Origin: an uncultured Veillonella sp.
Lineage (GTDB): Bacteria > Bacillota > Negativicutes > Veillonellales > Veillonellaceae
Direction: 5' to 3'
NCBI GenBank assembly: GCA_900556785.1
Contig: USQK01000001.1
Location: 9,938 to 73,937 of the forward strand
DNA: 64,000 bases
Shown: positions 27,178 to 37,385 of the stretch, piece after piece
Layout: each line of letters starts with the position of its first letter
Position numbering within the stretch: the stretch's first letter is position 1
The notes under the pieces: model-generated
Told to the model about the DNA's origin: nothing
The model's database searches: none
What the model saw: only the letters and a program-made list of their open reading frames with translations
Made by a program: the position numbers and the translations under genes

Positions 27178-27417
27178 ATTATACCTTCTTTCATTAAGAA
27201 AATTCTCGTTATAATAGTATTATACATCTTTCGATAATTTTTATGCTAATGTAATGATACATATTTTATAGATATATGTATACACCTCTAATGCTATATC
27301 GGTTATCAATTTTAAATATATTAAAAAAGCTATTCAAATTAAAGAAATGTAACTAGTTATAACTGTTCTATAGAATACGTGATATAATGAAGCTAGTCTT
27401 TTTTATACGAGGTATAT

Positions 27418-28155
27418 ATGAGTAAAAGAAATTTAAAACCTTCTGGTGAAGGTTGGGTACAGTTAATAGCAGGCATAGGTTTTATTGTTTTATTAATTAT
27501 TATAAATATTGTAGATCCTACATTTTATCCGACCATGTGGCACTTAGCAACAAGTGGCTCTATGGAAGAGGTAGCGGAGTATATTCAAAGTTTTGGCCCT
27601 ATGGCCATGTTGGTGAGTATGGTCCTCGATATTTTTGTTAACGCCGTAGGCTTTTTACCGTCAATTTTCATATCTACAGCTAATGGTTTAGTATTTGGTA
27701 TGTGGCCAGGGATCATTATTTCTTGGTTGGCTGAAACAATTGGTGTAGTCATTAGCTTTTATATTATGCGTTACTTCTTACGTGATACAGCGGACAAGTT
27801 GATTGCTAAGAGTACGGTATTGATGAAAGTAGATGATTTTTCCGGTAAAAATGGTTTTGTGGTCATGTTATTTGCACGATCCTTACCATACTTTCCATCT
27901 GGTGTTATCACAGCACTTGGTGCCATTAGTAAAATCAAACCGAGAGACTATATATTAGCGAATTTAATCGGGAAATTTCCATCTACAGCTCTTGAAGTAG
28001 CTATCGGTACAGATATCGTAAATTTCCAAGAGAATATGGGGCGATTAGGAATCATCGTAGTTGTTGCAGGTATTGTATACTTCATTCTTTGGAAAGTATA
28101 TAAGAACTACATCAATAAGAAAAATGCTGAACAAGAGCACGATCCTAATGCTTAA
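27418..28155 (+). CDS. TVP38/TMEM64 (VTT-domain) membrane protein
   Basis: 245 residues, about five to six hydrophobic segments. The VTT core is visible: VNAVGFLPSIFISTANGLVF, GMWPGIIISWLAETIGVVIS, and VMLFARSLPYFPSGVITALG with the conserved R-x-x-P. DedA/TVP38 relatives are thought to scramble or flip lipid carriers and affect envelope integrity. ATG follows ACGAGGTATAT. The aminotransferase starts 57 nt downstream and may share the transcript. Confidence 0.87.
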   Translation: MSKRNLKPSGEGWVQLIAGIGFIVLLIIINIVDPTFYPTMWHLATSGSMEEVAEYIQSFGPMAMLVSMVLDIFVNAVGFLPSIFISTANGLVFGMWPGIIISWLAETIGVVISFYIMRYFLRDTADKLIAKSTVLMKVDDFSGKNGFVVMLFARSLPYFPSGVITALGAISKIKPRDYILANLIGKFPSTALEVAIGTDIVNFQENMGRLGIIVVVAGIVYFILWKVYKNYINKKNAEQEHDPNA

Positions 28156-28211
28156 CAATCTCTAATTAATTAAATGTTATTCAATTTAGTATATATGAAA
28201 GAGGCGATAGT

Positions 28212-29405
28212 ATGAGTTTTTCTCTTCCTGAACGGGTGACCTTAAAAGGTCCTAATTTTATTCGTGAAGTATTTGAACGTGGTGTAGGGGTAGAAGGTTT
28301 TATTAGCTTTGGTATTGGCAATCCTGCACCAGAAGCCATTCCTGTTGAGGTTATTGAAAAGGCTTTTGATGAAGTGGTTCACTCTAATCCCATGAGTCTT
28401 TTACAATATGGACCAATGCAAGGGGATGCACGTTTAGCAGAATTGACATTAGAGCGTCTTGTAAAAACACATAAGATGAATCCAGAAGGACAAGGTCTTA
28501 TAATCTCCAATGGTGCTGGTCAGCTATTAGGCCTTGTACCAATTACCGTATTGGAACCTGGCGATGAAGTATACATGGATGAATTTACTTTTACTAGTGC
28601 TATCAATTCTGTACGCAATATGGGTGGTAAAGCATTAGGTATTAAGACTGATGAGTATGGCATGATTCCTAGTGAATTAGAAAAAGCTGCTCAATCTGGT
28701 AAAGGTAAATATATTTATCTCATTCCTAACTTCCAAAATCCAACAGGTATTACGATGCCGTTGGAACGCCGTAAAGAAATTTACGCTATTGCCTCTAAAT
28801 ATGATTTGTTTATCTATGAAGATGATCCATACGGTGAGATTCGCTTTGCTGGTGAGTATATTCCAACATTTAAATCCTTTGATACAGAAAATCGTGTTCT
28901 CTATGCAGGTTCATATTCCAAGACATTATCTGCAGGTTTGCGCGTAGGTTTCCTATTTGGCCCAGCGAAGGTAATAGAAACTATTCAAGCATTAAAAAAT
29001 AATACAGCAGGGCAAATGCCACTAGTTACACAAAAGGTTGTAGCTAACGTATTGGATTCAATCGATTACGATGAGCATTTAGATAATGTGCGCAAAGTAT
29101 ATAAAATGAAATGCGATGCTTTACTTAACGCTTTTGACAAGTATGCGAGTTCTAAAGTTCATTTAACTAAGCCTACAGGAGGTATGTTTGCATGGATGAC
29201 TATGCCAGCTGAAGTTAACTGTGATGACTTCTTCGAAGCATGTATGGACAGAAATGTAGGGATTATTAAGTGTGGCGCCTTTGCGGCTGATGGAGCAGGG
29301 GAAGGACATGCATTCCGTTTGAGCTATACTGTACCAACAGTAGAAGAAATTACAAAGGGCATGGAAATTCTTGGAGCTTTAACTAAAGAATTCTGTGGTG
29401 AGTAA
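28212..29405 (+). CDS. PLP-dependent aminotransferase, class I/II (2-aminoadipate/MocR-like catalytic domain)
   Basis: 397 residues. Fold-type I PLP enzyme with SFGIGNPAPEAIPVEVIEKA, YGPMQGDARLAEL, ISNGAGQLLGL, YLIPNFQNPTGITMPLERRK, YEDDPYGEIRF and the PLP-lysine motif GSYSKTLSAGLRVGF. This is the LysN/2-aminoadipate aminotransferase and MocR-core pattern, without an N-terminal GntR DNA-binding domain. The amino donor and acceptor are not predictable; aromatic or branched amino acids are common substrates. ATG follows AAAGAGGCG. Confidence 0.88.
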   Translation: MSFSLPERVTLKGPNFIREVFERGVGVEGFISFGIGNPAPEAIPVEVIEKAFDEVVHSNPMSLLQYGPMQGDARLAELTLERLVKTHKMNPEGQGLIISNGAGQLLGLVPITVLEPGDEVYMDEFTFTSAINSVRNMGGKALGIKTDEYGMIPSELEKAAQSGKGKYIYLIPNFQNPTGITMPLERRKEIYAIASKYDLFIYEDDPYGEIRFAGEYIPTFKSFDTENRVLYAGSYSKTLSAGLRVGFLFGPAKVIETIQALKNNTAGQMPLVTQKVVANVLDSIDYDEHLDNVRKVYKMKCDALLNAFDKYASSKVHLTKPTGGMFAWMTMPAEVNCDDFFEACMDRNVGIIKCGAFAADGAGEGHAFRLSYTVPTVEEITKGMEILGALTKEFCGE

Positions 29406-29528
29406 TATATTGATAAAGTTTGATATGACATGATACAATGTAACAGTAGATACATTGTATCTACCATATAGAAAAAAAGTTTTACATATAGATGTGAGGT
29501 AGTTCCTCAAAGAAAGTAGGTGTTTACT

Positions 29529-30338
29529 ATGGGTTGCGGTAGCAGCAGTGATTCTGGTTGCGGTGGCGGCGCTCCTCAACAACCTCAAGATCTTACAGCT
29601 CCATTACACGAGCTTAGTTCTGTTAAACATGTAATCGGCGTAGTATCTGGTAAAGGTGGCGTAGGTAAATCCTCCGTTACAAGCTTAATGGCCATTACTA
29701 TGGCGCGTAAAGGTTACAAAGTTGGTATCCTCGATGCGGATATTACAGGTCCTTCAATTCCTAAGATGTTCGGCATCAAGGAAAAAGCATATGCTGACGA
29801 AATTGGTATGTATCCGGTAAAATCCAAAGGCGGTATTGACGTTATGTCTGTTAACCTTCTTTTGGAAAACGATACAGATCCTGTTTTATGGCGTGGTCCT
29901 ATTTTGGGCAATGTTGTAAAACAATTCTATAGTGATGTTATTTGGAAAGACATCGATTATTTATTCGTTGATATGCCACCAGGAACAGGTGACGTAGCAA
30001 TTACTGTATATCAATCCTTAAAATTGGATGGGATCATCATTGTTACATCTCCTCAAGACTTGGTATCCATGATTGTTGAAAAAGCAGTAAAAATGGCTGA
30101 TTTAATGCAAGTGCCTATTATTGGTGTAGTGGAAAACTACTCTTACTTCCATTGCCCAGATAACGGTAAGGATTACCAAATCTTTGGTGAAAGCCACATT
30201 GAAGAAATCCTTCAAAAATACGGTCTATTATTGTTGAACCGTTTACCAATTGATCCAACTATTGCAAATCTTTGCGACCAAGGTGATATTGAGTCTATCG
30301 AAAAAACAAACTTAGAGAACGTATCTCTACCTGAATAG
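29529..30338 (+). CDS. Mrp/NBP35 family iron-sulfur cluster carrier ATPase
   Basis: P-loop ATPase thought to carry Fe-S clusters to apo-proteins. 269 residues. The N-terminus is Cys/Gly/Ser-rich (MGCGSSSDSGCGGG), as in NBP35-like members. Then come the deviant Walker A VSGKGGVGKSSV, DADITGPSIPKMFG, WRGPILGNVVKQFYSDV, and DYLFVDMPPGTGDVAIT. Oddity: the usual C-x-x-C cluster site near VVENYSYF reads HCPDNGK, so the second Cys is absent. Cluster binding, if any, may use the N-terminal cysteines. ATG 29529 preferred over GTG 29520 on spacing from AGTAGG. Monocistronic with a strong terminator. Confidence 0.9.
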   Translation: MGCGSSSDSGCGGGAPQQPQDLTAPLHELSSVKHVIGVVSGKGGVGKSSVTSLMAITMARKGYKVGILDADITGPSIPKMFGIKEKAYADEIGMYPVKSKGGIDVMSVNLLLENDTDPVLWRGPILGNVVKQFYSDVIWKDIDYLFVDMPPGTGDVAITVYQSLKLDGIIIVTSPQDLVSMIVEKAVKMADLMQVPIIGVVENYSYFHCPDNGKDYQIFGESHIEEILQKYGLLLLNRLPIDPTIANLCDQGDIESIEKTNLENVSLPE

Positions 30339-30354
30339 GATTTATATGATGATG

Positions 30355-30390
30355 AAAGCTGTGCATACCTCGGGATGCACAGCTTTTTTT
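30355..30390 (+). terminator. Intrinsic terminator after Mrp gene
   Basis: 12-bp perfect stem AAAGCTGTGCAT / ATGCACAGCTTT, 8-nt loop, run of T residues. Confidence 0.92.
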
Positions 30391-30475
30391 CACATCTTTT
30401 TATCTTGTAATATATTATATTTATGATAAGAGGATATAAATATATTTTAGTTTTTCCTATGTAGGAGGTATGTGT

Positions 30476-31876
30476 ATGAAAAAACTATTAAACTGGATTA
30501 TTCCAGCGGTCTTTGGTATAGGCCTATGGTTTATTCCGACGCCAGAGGGTTTAACACCTCAATCTTGGCATTTATTCGCCATCTTTGTTGCTACTATCGT
30601 AGGCTTTATTACTCAGCCATTACCGATTGGTGGCGTATCTATCATTGTAATTACTGTGGCGGCTTTGACTGGTACTTTGAAAATCGGCGAAGCTATCTCT
30701 GGTTTTGCTAACTCTGCTATTTGGTTAATCGTAGGTGCGTTCTTATTCTCTCGTGGCTTTATTAAAACTGGTTTGGGGAAACGTATTGCGTATAATTTGA
30801 TTGCTGCTTTTGGTAGTAGCTCCTTACGTTTGGCTTATGCATTAGCATTATCTGATTTAATTTTGGCTCCAGCAACTCCATCTAATACAGCTCGTGTAGG
30901 TGGTGTTATCATGCCAATTACTACCAGCTTGGCAAAAGCTTTCGGTTCTGAACCTCAAGATGGACCTCGTAAAATTGGTTCCTTCTTGATGCAATCCATT
31001 TACCAAGTTAATACGATTACATCTGCTATGTTCCAAACATCCATGGCTGGTAACACATTGGTTGCAGCATTAGCGCTTCAATCATTTGGTATCGGCATCA
31101 CATGGGGTGATTGGGCTATGGCTGCCATCGTGCCAGGTATAATTGCATTGATCATTATGCCGTACTTTATTTACAAAGTATATCCACCTGAAATTACAGA
31201 TGCTCGCGAAGCACAACAAATGATTAAAGAAGAGTTAAAAGGCCTTGGTAAAATGTCTTTCCAAGAATGGGTTATGCTAGGCGTATTCGTTTTAGCTTTA
31301 GTGTTATGGGCTACCTCTCAATTCACAAAGATTGATGCTACAACTGTTGCATTCTTGGGCATTTCTATTTTGCTTGCTACTAGCGTTCTTGTTTGGGACG
31401 ATGTTAAAAGTGAAAAAGGTGCTTGGGATACATTAGTTTGGATGGGTACATTAATGGGCTTTGCTGGTTTCTTATCCAAATTGGGCTTTATTAAATGGGC
31501 AACAGTACTTGTAGGCGGTTATATTCCAGAAGGATCTTGGATTATTGCCTTCGTTATAGCTGTACTTATTAATACATATTCCCACTATGTATTCGCATCT
31601 TTAACTGCACATATTTCTGCAATGTTCGTAGCATTCTCTGCAATTGCTATCTCTGCAGGTGCACCACCAATGTTGACATTGTTGATGATTGCATTCACAT
31701 CTAACTTGTGTATGTCTTTGACTCACTATGCTGCAGGTCCATCTCCAGTAATCTATAATACTGGGTATGTTTCTCAAAATACATGGTGGAAACTTGGTTT
31801 CTTCACATCTATAATCAACTTAATTATCTTCATGGGGCTTGGCTCTGTATGGATGAAGTTAATTGGTATGTGGTAA
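30476..31876 (+). CDS. DASS/SLC13 family anion symporter (di/tricarboxylate type)
   Basis: 466-residue membrane protein with 11-13 hydrophobic segments. It carries the two SNT-type substrate/Na+ motifs of the family: APATPSNTARVGGVIMPIT near residue 140 and the C-terminal THYAAGPSPVIYNTGYVSQN. The sequence is closest to CitT/SodiT-like 2-oxoglutarate, malate or citrate carriers (PLPIGGVSIIVITVAALTGT). In a lactate/malate fermenter, C4-dicarboxylate uptake is a reasonable but unproven role. Start set at ATG 30476, seven nt after GGAGG; an ATG at 30470 is too close. Monocistronic. Confidence 0.88.
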   Translation: MKKLLNWIIPAVFGIGLWFIPTPEGLTPQSWHLFAIFVATIVGFITQPLPIGGVSIIVITVAALTGTLKIGEAISGFANSAIWLIVGAFLFSRGFIKTGLGKRIAYNLIAAFGSSSLRLAYALALSDLILAPATPSNTARVGGVIMPITTSLAKAFGSEPQDGPRKIGSFLMQSIYQVNTITSAMFQTSMAGNTLVAALALQSFGIGITWGDWAMAAIVPGIIALIIMPYFIYKVYPPEITDAREAQQMIKEELKGLGKMSFQEWVMLGVFVLALVLWATSQFTKIDATTVAFLGISILLATSVLVWDDVKSEKGAWDTLVWMGTLMGFAGFLSKLGFIKWATVLVGGYIPEGSWIIAFVIAVLINTYSHYVFASLTAHISAMFVAFSAIAISAGAPPMLTLLMIAFTSNLCMSLTHYAAGPSPVIYNTGYVSQNTWWKLGFFTSIINLIIFMGLGSVWMKLIGMW

Positions 31877-31962
31877 AATCCATTACTGACAATTTTATAG
31901 GATTGTAATGCATGCACTTTAATTTTTTTAGACTTAGTGTACTATGCATTTATATCGTATAT

Positions 31963-31992
31963 AAAAAGCCGTCCCGATAGGGGCGGCTTTTT
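31963..31992 (+). terminator. Intrinsic terminator after DASS transporter
   Basis: 12-bp stem AAAAGCCGTCCC / GGGGCGGCTTTT with one G-U, 4-nt loop, T tail. Confidence 0.9.
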
Positions 31993-32109
31993 GTGATAAA
32001 ATATGAGTAGTTAATAGATAATTAATGTAAATATTGTAAAATAATATACATAATAAATTATTCAAGCTAATTGTACAAATTTTATATGATTTGTGTATAG
32101 GAGGGACCT

Positions 32110-33459
32110 ATGAAGTTTGATAATGAACAATTATTAAAGTATATTGGCGCTTGTACATCTCCGTATCACACAGTAGATACGAGTTTACAAATGCTTTTGG
32201 ACTCAGGATTTACAGAGCTCAGTTTAGAAGATGAGTGGCAGTTAGACTCTGGTTCTTATGTAGTTAACGTGTTCGGCACCACCTTATTTGCCTTTCATAT
32301 AGGAAAGAAACCAGAACATACATTACGTATTGCGTCGGCTCATACAGATTTTCCTGCTATTCGTGTTAAACCAAACCCTATAACCTCTGTGAAAGGATAC
32401 ACAAAGTTAAATGTAGAAATGTATGGCGGTCTTATAGAAAATACATGGCTTGATCGTCCATTAGGTGCAGCAGGTACGGTTGTGTTAAAAGGGAAAAATG
32501 CCTTTGACGTAGATTCTGTTCTAGTCGATACGAAACGGCCTATCGCTATTGTTCCAAATCTAGCCATTCATATGAATCGTTCTGTTAATGATGGGGTTAA
32601 ACTAAATCGTCAAAAAGAAATGCTTCCTATATTGACGATGGAACGTAATAATGAAGATAATCCTACAAAACTTTTAAATAATAGAAATAATCCAAGTTTA
32701 TTCCCAGAATCAGATACTCAATACGATGAGTGGACAAAGTTTTTAGCTGATGAAGTAGATTGCGATCCTTCCGAAATATTATCTTATGAAATGACGTTAT
32801 ATCCTACAGAACAAGGCTGTTTACTCGGTACGGAAGGTGACTTCATTAGCTCACCTCGTTTAGATAATTTAACATCTTGCTTTGGTGTATTATCTGGTAT
32901 TATTCAAGCTCGAAAAACGAATGTCAATGGTGTTCGTTGTGCTATACTCTTTGATAACGAAGAGGTGGGCAGTCGTACAAAACAAGGTGGGGCGGGTATG
33001 ATATTACCAAATCTCATTAAACGCGTGTATGACGCATTAGGATATTCTAATCAAGAGATGGACAGTTTTATTTCTAAAGGTTTTATGATTTCCTCCGATG
33101 TGGCTCACGGATTACATCCAAACTATCCAGAGAAAAATGATATTACGAATATTCCTGTACTTAATAAAGGGCTATCCCTTAAGATTGCATGTAGCCAATC
33201 TTACGCTGGGGATGCTAAGGCCATTGCTATCGTTAAAGGCCTTTGTGAAGAAGCGGATGCACAGTATCAGATTTATGTAAATCGTTCGGATATTCCAGGT
33301 GGATCTACAGTAGGTTCCATTTCATCAGCTATGTTACCAATGCGTACTATTGATGTAGGCTTGCCTCTTTTAGCAATGCATTCAGCTAGAGAATTGATGG
33401 GGGCAGCTGATCAAGAGCAATTAAATCGATTAATGAATCATTTTCTAGGTGGTAAGTAA
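32110..33459 (+). CDS. M18 family aminopeptidase, ApeB-like
   Basis: Zinc aminopeptidase releasing acidic or other N-terminal residues from peptides. 449 residues. Metal and active-site motifs: IASAHTDFPAIRVKP, LDRPLGAAG, ISSPRLDNLTSCFG, LFDNEEVGSRTKQGG, SSDVAHGLHPNYP and the C-terminal MHSARELMG. It is one of two M18 enzymes in the window (the other at 45679), and the two are clearly different subtypes. ATG follows AGGAGGGACCT. Monocistronic. Confidence 0.92.
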   Translation: MKFDNEQLLKYIGACTSPYHTVDTSLQMLLDSGFTELSLEDEWQLDSGSYVVNVFGTTLFAFHIGKKPEHTLRIASAHTDFPAIRVKPNPITSVKGYTKLNVEMYGGLIENTWLDRPLGAAGTVVLKGKNAFDVDSVLVDTKRPIAIVPNLAIHMNRSVNDGVKLNRQKEMLPILTMERNNEDNPTKLLNNRNNPSLFPESDTQYDEWTKFLADEVDCDPSEILSYEMTLYPTEQGCLLGTEGDFISSPRLDNLTSCFGVLSGIIQARKTNVNGVRCAILFDNEEVGSRTKQGGAGMILPNLIKRVYDALGYSNQEMDSFISKGFMISSDVAHGLHPNYPEKNDITNIPVLNKGLSLKIACSQSYAGDAKAIAIVKGLCEEADAQYQIYVNRSDIPGGSTVGSISSAMLPMRTIDVGLPLLAMHSARELMGAADQEQLNRLMNHFLGGK

Positions 33460-33614
33460 TATAAAATGGAATTTATTCGATGTGCATTATTGAAAGACAT
33501 ATGATTTTTTGTAATGAACAGTAAAAAATATATTTTATACTTTCATAATTGGTATAATCCTTTAAATATAATGAAAATATTGTATAATAAGTATATATTA
33601 TTATGAATATAAAA

Positions 33615-33645
33615 CCTCATCATAAATTTTGATGAGGCTTTCCTC
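33615..33645 (+). terminator. Probable weak intrinsic terminator
   Basis: 8-bp stem CCTCATCA / TGATGAGG with a 7-nt loop and an interrupted T tract (CTTTCCT), about 155 nt after the M18 gene and upstream of pyc. Confidence 0.5.
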
Positions 33646-33740
33646 AATATTGATTTATCTATAAGTATAGGAAATATTCATATATTAATAAAAATGAAAG
33701 CTGATAGTTCACATTTGTGGAAGCTAGTAGGAGGCAATAC

Positions 33741-36700
33741 ATGAGAAAAATTAAATCCGTATTGGTTGCCAACCGTGGAGAAATTGCGATCCGCGTGTTC
33801 CGTGCATGTAATGAAATGGGAATTAAGACTGTAGCCATTTACTCTAAAGAGGATACATTATCCTTGCACCGTAACCAAGCCGATGAAGCCTATCTCGTAG
33901 GGGAAGGTAAAAAACCAGTTGACGCATATCTTGATATTGAAGATATCATCCGTATTGCAAAAGAACATGACATCGATGCTATCCATCCAGGTTATGGCTT
34001 CTTATCTGAAAATGAAGGCTTTGCTCGTCGTTGTGAAGAAGAAGGAATTATCTTTATTGGGCCTAAAATCAAGCATTTGAATATGTTTGGTGATAAAGTA
34101 AATGCTCGTGAGCAAGCTAAATTAGCAAAAATTCCGATGATCCCAGGTTCTGATGGGGCTTTAAAAGATTATGCTCAACTAGAAGAATTTGCTGATACAC
34201 ATGGTTTTCCATTGATGATTAAAGCCGTTAATGGCGGCGGCGGTCGTGGTATGCGTGAAGTTCATCATAAAGAAGATCTTCGAGATGCATATGATCGTGC
34301 TAAATCTGAAGCGAAAGCTGCGTTTGGCGATGATGATGTATATGTAGAAAAACTTATCGTAGAGCCTAAACATATTGAAGTTCAAATCTTAGGTGATGAA
34401 CATGGCAATGTAGTTCATTTGCATGAACGTGATTGCTCTGTTCAACGTCGTCACCAAAAAGTAGTTGAAATGGCGCCAGCCTTTGCGTTATCATTAGAAA
34501 CTCGTAAAGCTGTATGTGATGCTGCCGTTAAAATCATGAAAAATGTTGGCTACGTGAATGCAGGTACTGTAGAATTTTTGGTAACTGCTGATGGTAGCTT
34601 CTACTTTATCGAAGTTAATCCACGTATTCAAGTAGAGCATACTGTAACAGAAATGATTACAGATATTGACATTGTTCATGCTCAAATTAGAATCGCTGAA
34701 GGCTTTAGTTTACATAGCCCTGAAGTAGGTATTCCTGAGCAGGATAAAATTCCTTGTAAAGGCACTGCTATCCAATGTCGTATTACCACAGAAGATCCTA
34801 AAAACAACTTTATGCCTGATACCGGTAAAATCTTAGCGTACCGTAGCTCTGGTGGTTTTGGTATCCGTCTTGATTCTGGTAATGCTTTTACAGGTGCCGT
34901 TGTAACACCTTACTATGACTCCTTGCTTGTGAAAGCGACAGCATTTGGTCCTAACAACGAAGAAACTATTCGTAAAATGCTTCGTTGCTTAAAAGAGTTC
35001 CGTATTCGCGGTGTAAAAACAAATATTCACTTCTTGATTAATGTATTGGAACATCCTGAATTCCAAAGTGGTTCTTACAATGTAAACTTCATTGAAGAAC
35101 ATCCTGAATTATTCGAATTGAAACCAGATCGTGACCGTGGTACTAAATTATTACGTTACATTGCTGATGTTACTATTAATGGCTATTCTGGTGCAGGGGC
35201 TCAAGAGGTTCCTGACTTTGAACCGATTCAAATGCCATCTACTTTGGATGTAAGTCCAGCATCTGGTACAAAACAAAAATTTGATGAACTTGGACCAGAT
35301 AAATTCAGTAAATGGTTATCGGAACAAAAACAAGTATTCTTCACTGATACCACTTGGCGTGATGCCCATCAATCCTTGTTTGCTACACGTCTTCGTACAA
35401 TCGATATGGCTCGCGTAGCTGGTCATGCTGCAAAAGGTGTACCTAACTTATTCTCCTTAGAATGTTGGGGGGGTGCTACTTTTGACGTATCATACCGATT
35501 CTTACATGAAGATCCGTGGGAGCGTTTGCGCATGTTCCGTCGTGAAGTGCCAAATACATTGCTTCAAATGCTTCTTCGTGGTGCAAATGCCGTAGGTTAC
35601 ACATCGTATCCAGACAACGTAGTTCGTCAATTCATTCAACGGGCTGCTGCTAATGGTATTGATGTATTCCGCGTATTTGATAGCTTGAATAGTCTTGATA
35701 ATATGCATGTTGCTATCGATGAAGTGCGTGCACAAAATAAAATAGCTGAAGTTGCATTGTGCTATACTGGCGATATCCTTGATGGTGCTCGTACAAAATA
35801 CAACTTGGTCTATTATGTAAATATGGCAAAAGAGCTTGAAAAAGCTGGTGCCAATATTATTGCCATTAAAGATATGGCCGGCCTTTTAAAACCACAAGCT
35901 TCTTATAACTTGGTATCTGCCTTGAAAGATGCTGTCTCTGTTCCAATTCACTTGCATACTCATGAAGGCTCCGGTAACTCTATCTATACATATGGCCGCG
36001 CTGTAGATGCTGGTGTTGATGTAATCGACTTAGCATACTCAGCATTTGCTAATGGTACTTCTCAACCTAGCATGAATTCCATGTACTATGCATTGTCTGG
36101 TCATGAACGTCAACCAGAAATGAACATTGATTACATGGAAGAAATGTCTCATTATTTTGGTAGTATCAGACCATATTACAAAGGTGTAGATAAAGCAGAA
36201 GCATATCCTAATACTGAAGTATATCAACATGAAATGCCAGGTGGACAATACTCTAACTTGCAACAACAAGCTAAAATGGTAGGGCTTGGTGATCGTTGGA
36301 CAGATATTAAGAAAATGTACCACCAAGTAAACATGATGTTTGGTGATATCATTAAAGTTACACCATCCTCTAAAGTGGTAGGGGATATGACATTGTACAT
36401 GGTACAAAACAACTTAACTGAAAAAGATATCTACGAAAAAGGCGATGTATTGGATTTCCCTCAATCCGTAGTTGAATTCTTTGAAGGACGTCTTGGTACT
36501 CCATATCAAGGCTTCCCTGAAAAATTACAAAAAATCATCTTGAAAGGTGCTCGCCCAATCACAGTTCGCCCTGGTGCTGTATTACCTCCAACAGATTTTG
36601 AACATATTCGTCATGAATTAAGCGAAATGGGAGCCCAAACAACTGATGAAGATATTAGTGCATATTGCTTGTATCCTAAGGTTTACCAAGATTACAATAA

Positions 36701-37187
36701 ATTTGTAAAAGACTTTGGTGATGTATCTGTATTAGATACTCCAACATTCTTCTTTGGTATGAAACGGGGCGAAGAAATTCAAGTAACCATTGAAAAAGGT
36801 AAAACACTGATTATCAAGATGAATGGTTTCTCTGAACCTGATGAAGATGGTAATCGCATCGTATTGTTCGAGTTTAATGGTCAACCTCGTAGCATTAAGG
36901 TTCATGATAAACATGCTAAGACAACTGGTGTTGTTCGTCGCAAAGCGGATGAATCTAACCCTGGTGAAATTGGTGCTACATTGTCTGGTTCCGTTGTTAA
37001 GATCCTTATTAAGAATGGTCAATCTGTAACTAAAGGTGAACCATTGATCGTTACAGAAGCAATGAAAATGGAAACAACAATTACAGCTCCTATCGACGGT
37101 ATCGTAGAAGAAATCCTTGTACGTGAAGGTAGCCGTATCGAATCTGGTGACTGCTTGCTTCGTATTGAAGATGCTTTAAAACGATAA
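33741..37187 (+). CDS. pyc: Pyruvate carboxylase, single-chain
   Basis: ATP- and biotin-dependent carboxylation of pyruvate to oxaloacetate, the entry to the reductive C4 branch and gluconeogenesis. 1148 residues, full length. N-terminal biotin carboxylase (SVLVANRGEIAIRVFRACNE; ATP-grasp loop NGGGGRGM; FIEVNPRIQVEHTVTE). Central carboxyltransferase (FFTDTTWRDAHQSLFATRLR with metal site; IHLHTHEGSGN). C-terminal biotinyl domain with VTEAMKMETT, the Lys being biotinylated. ATG 33741 is chosen over an in-frame codon at 33717 because GTAGGAGG lies between them. Monocistronic. In propionate-forming Negativicutes the same step can also be met by methylmalonyl-CoA-linked carboxyl transfer, so this enzyme is anaplerotic. 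Confidence 0.96.
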   Translation: MRKIKSVLVANRGEIAIRVFRACNEMGIKTVAIYSKEDTLSLHRNQADEAYLVGEGKKPVDAYLDIEDIIRIAKEHDIDAIHPGYGFLSENEGFARRCEEEGIIFIGPKIKHLNMFGDKVNAREQAKLAKIPMIPGSDGALKDYAQLEEFADTHGFPLMIKAVNGGGGRGMREVHHKEDLRDAYDRAKSEAKAAFGDDDVYVEKLIVEPKHIEVQILGDEHGNVVHLHERDCSVQRRHQKVVEMAPAFALSLETRKAVCDAAVKIMKNVGYVNAGTVEFLVTADGSFYFIEVNPRIQVEHTVTEMITDIDIVHAQIRIAEGFSLHSPEVGIPEQDKIPCKGTAIQCRITTEDPKNNFMPDTGKILAYRSSGGFGIRLDSGNAFTGAVVTPYYDSLLVKATAFGPNNEETIRKMLRCLKEFRIRGVKTNIHFLINVLEHPEFQSGSYNVNFIEEHPELFELKPDRDRGTKLLRYIADVTINGYSGAGAQEVPDFEPIQMPSTLDVSPASGTKQKFDELGPDKFSKWLSEQKQVFFTDTTWRDAHQSLFATRLRTIDMARVAGHAAKGVPNLFSLECWGGATFDVSYRFLHEDPWERLRMFRREVPNTLLQMLLRGANAVGYTSYPDNVVRQFIQRAAANGIDVFRVFDSLNSLDNMHVAIDEVRAQNKIAEVALCYTGDILDGARTKYNLVYYVNMAKELEKAGANIIAIKDMAGLLKPQASYNLVSALKDAVSVPIHLHTHEGSGNSIYTYGRAVDAGVDVIDLAYSAFANGTSQPSMNSMYYALSGHERQPEMNIDYMEEMSHYFGSIRPYYKGVDKAEAYPNTEVYQHEMPGGQYSNLQQQAKMVGLGDRWTDIKKMYHQVNMMFGDIIKVTPSSKVVGDMTLYMVQNNLTEKDIYEKGDVLDFPQSVVEFFEGRLGTPYQGFPEKLQKIILKGARPITVRPGAVLPPTDFEHIRHELSEMGAQTTDEDISAYCLYPKVYQDYNKFVKDFGDVSVLDTPTFFFGMKRGEEIQVTIEKGKTLIIKMNGFSEPDEDGNRIVLFEFNGQPRSIKVHDKHAKTTGVVRRKADESNPGEIGATLSGSVVKILIKNGQSVTKGEPLIVTEAMKMETTITAPIDGIVEEILVREGSRIESGDCLLRIEDALKR

Positions 37188-37260
37188 GCTAACAATCATT
37201 TAAAATTTAAAATATTATTTCTCAAATATTTCATAAAATGAAAAATTGAAGAATAATGGA

Positions 37261-37296
37261 AGAATCCCTAGGAAATCCTAGGGATTCTTTGTATTT
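37261..37296 (+). terminator. Intrinsic terminator after pyc
   Basis: 12-bp stem AGAATCCCTAGG / CCTAGGGATTCT, 4-nt loop, T-rich tail. Confidence 0.85.
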
Positions 37297-37385
37297 TCAA
37301 GGGTTTCATGGTACTATATAATATAGAGAAAATGGGCGTATTATGCGTTATTTTAGAATGATTAGTAGAAAAGGAGTAGTAACAG

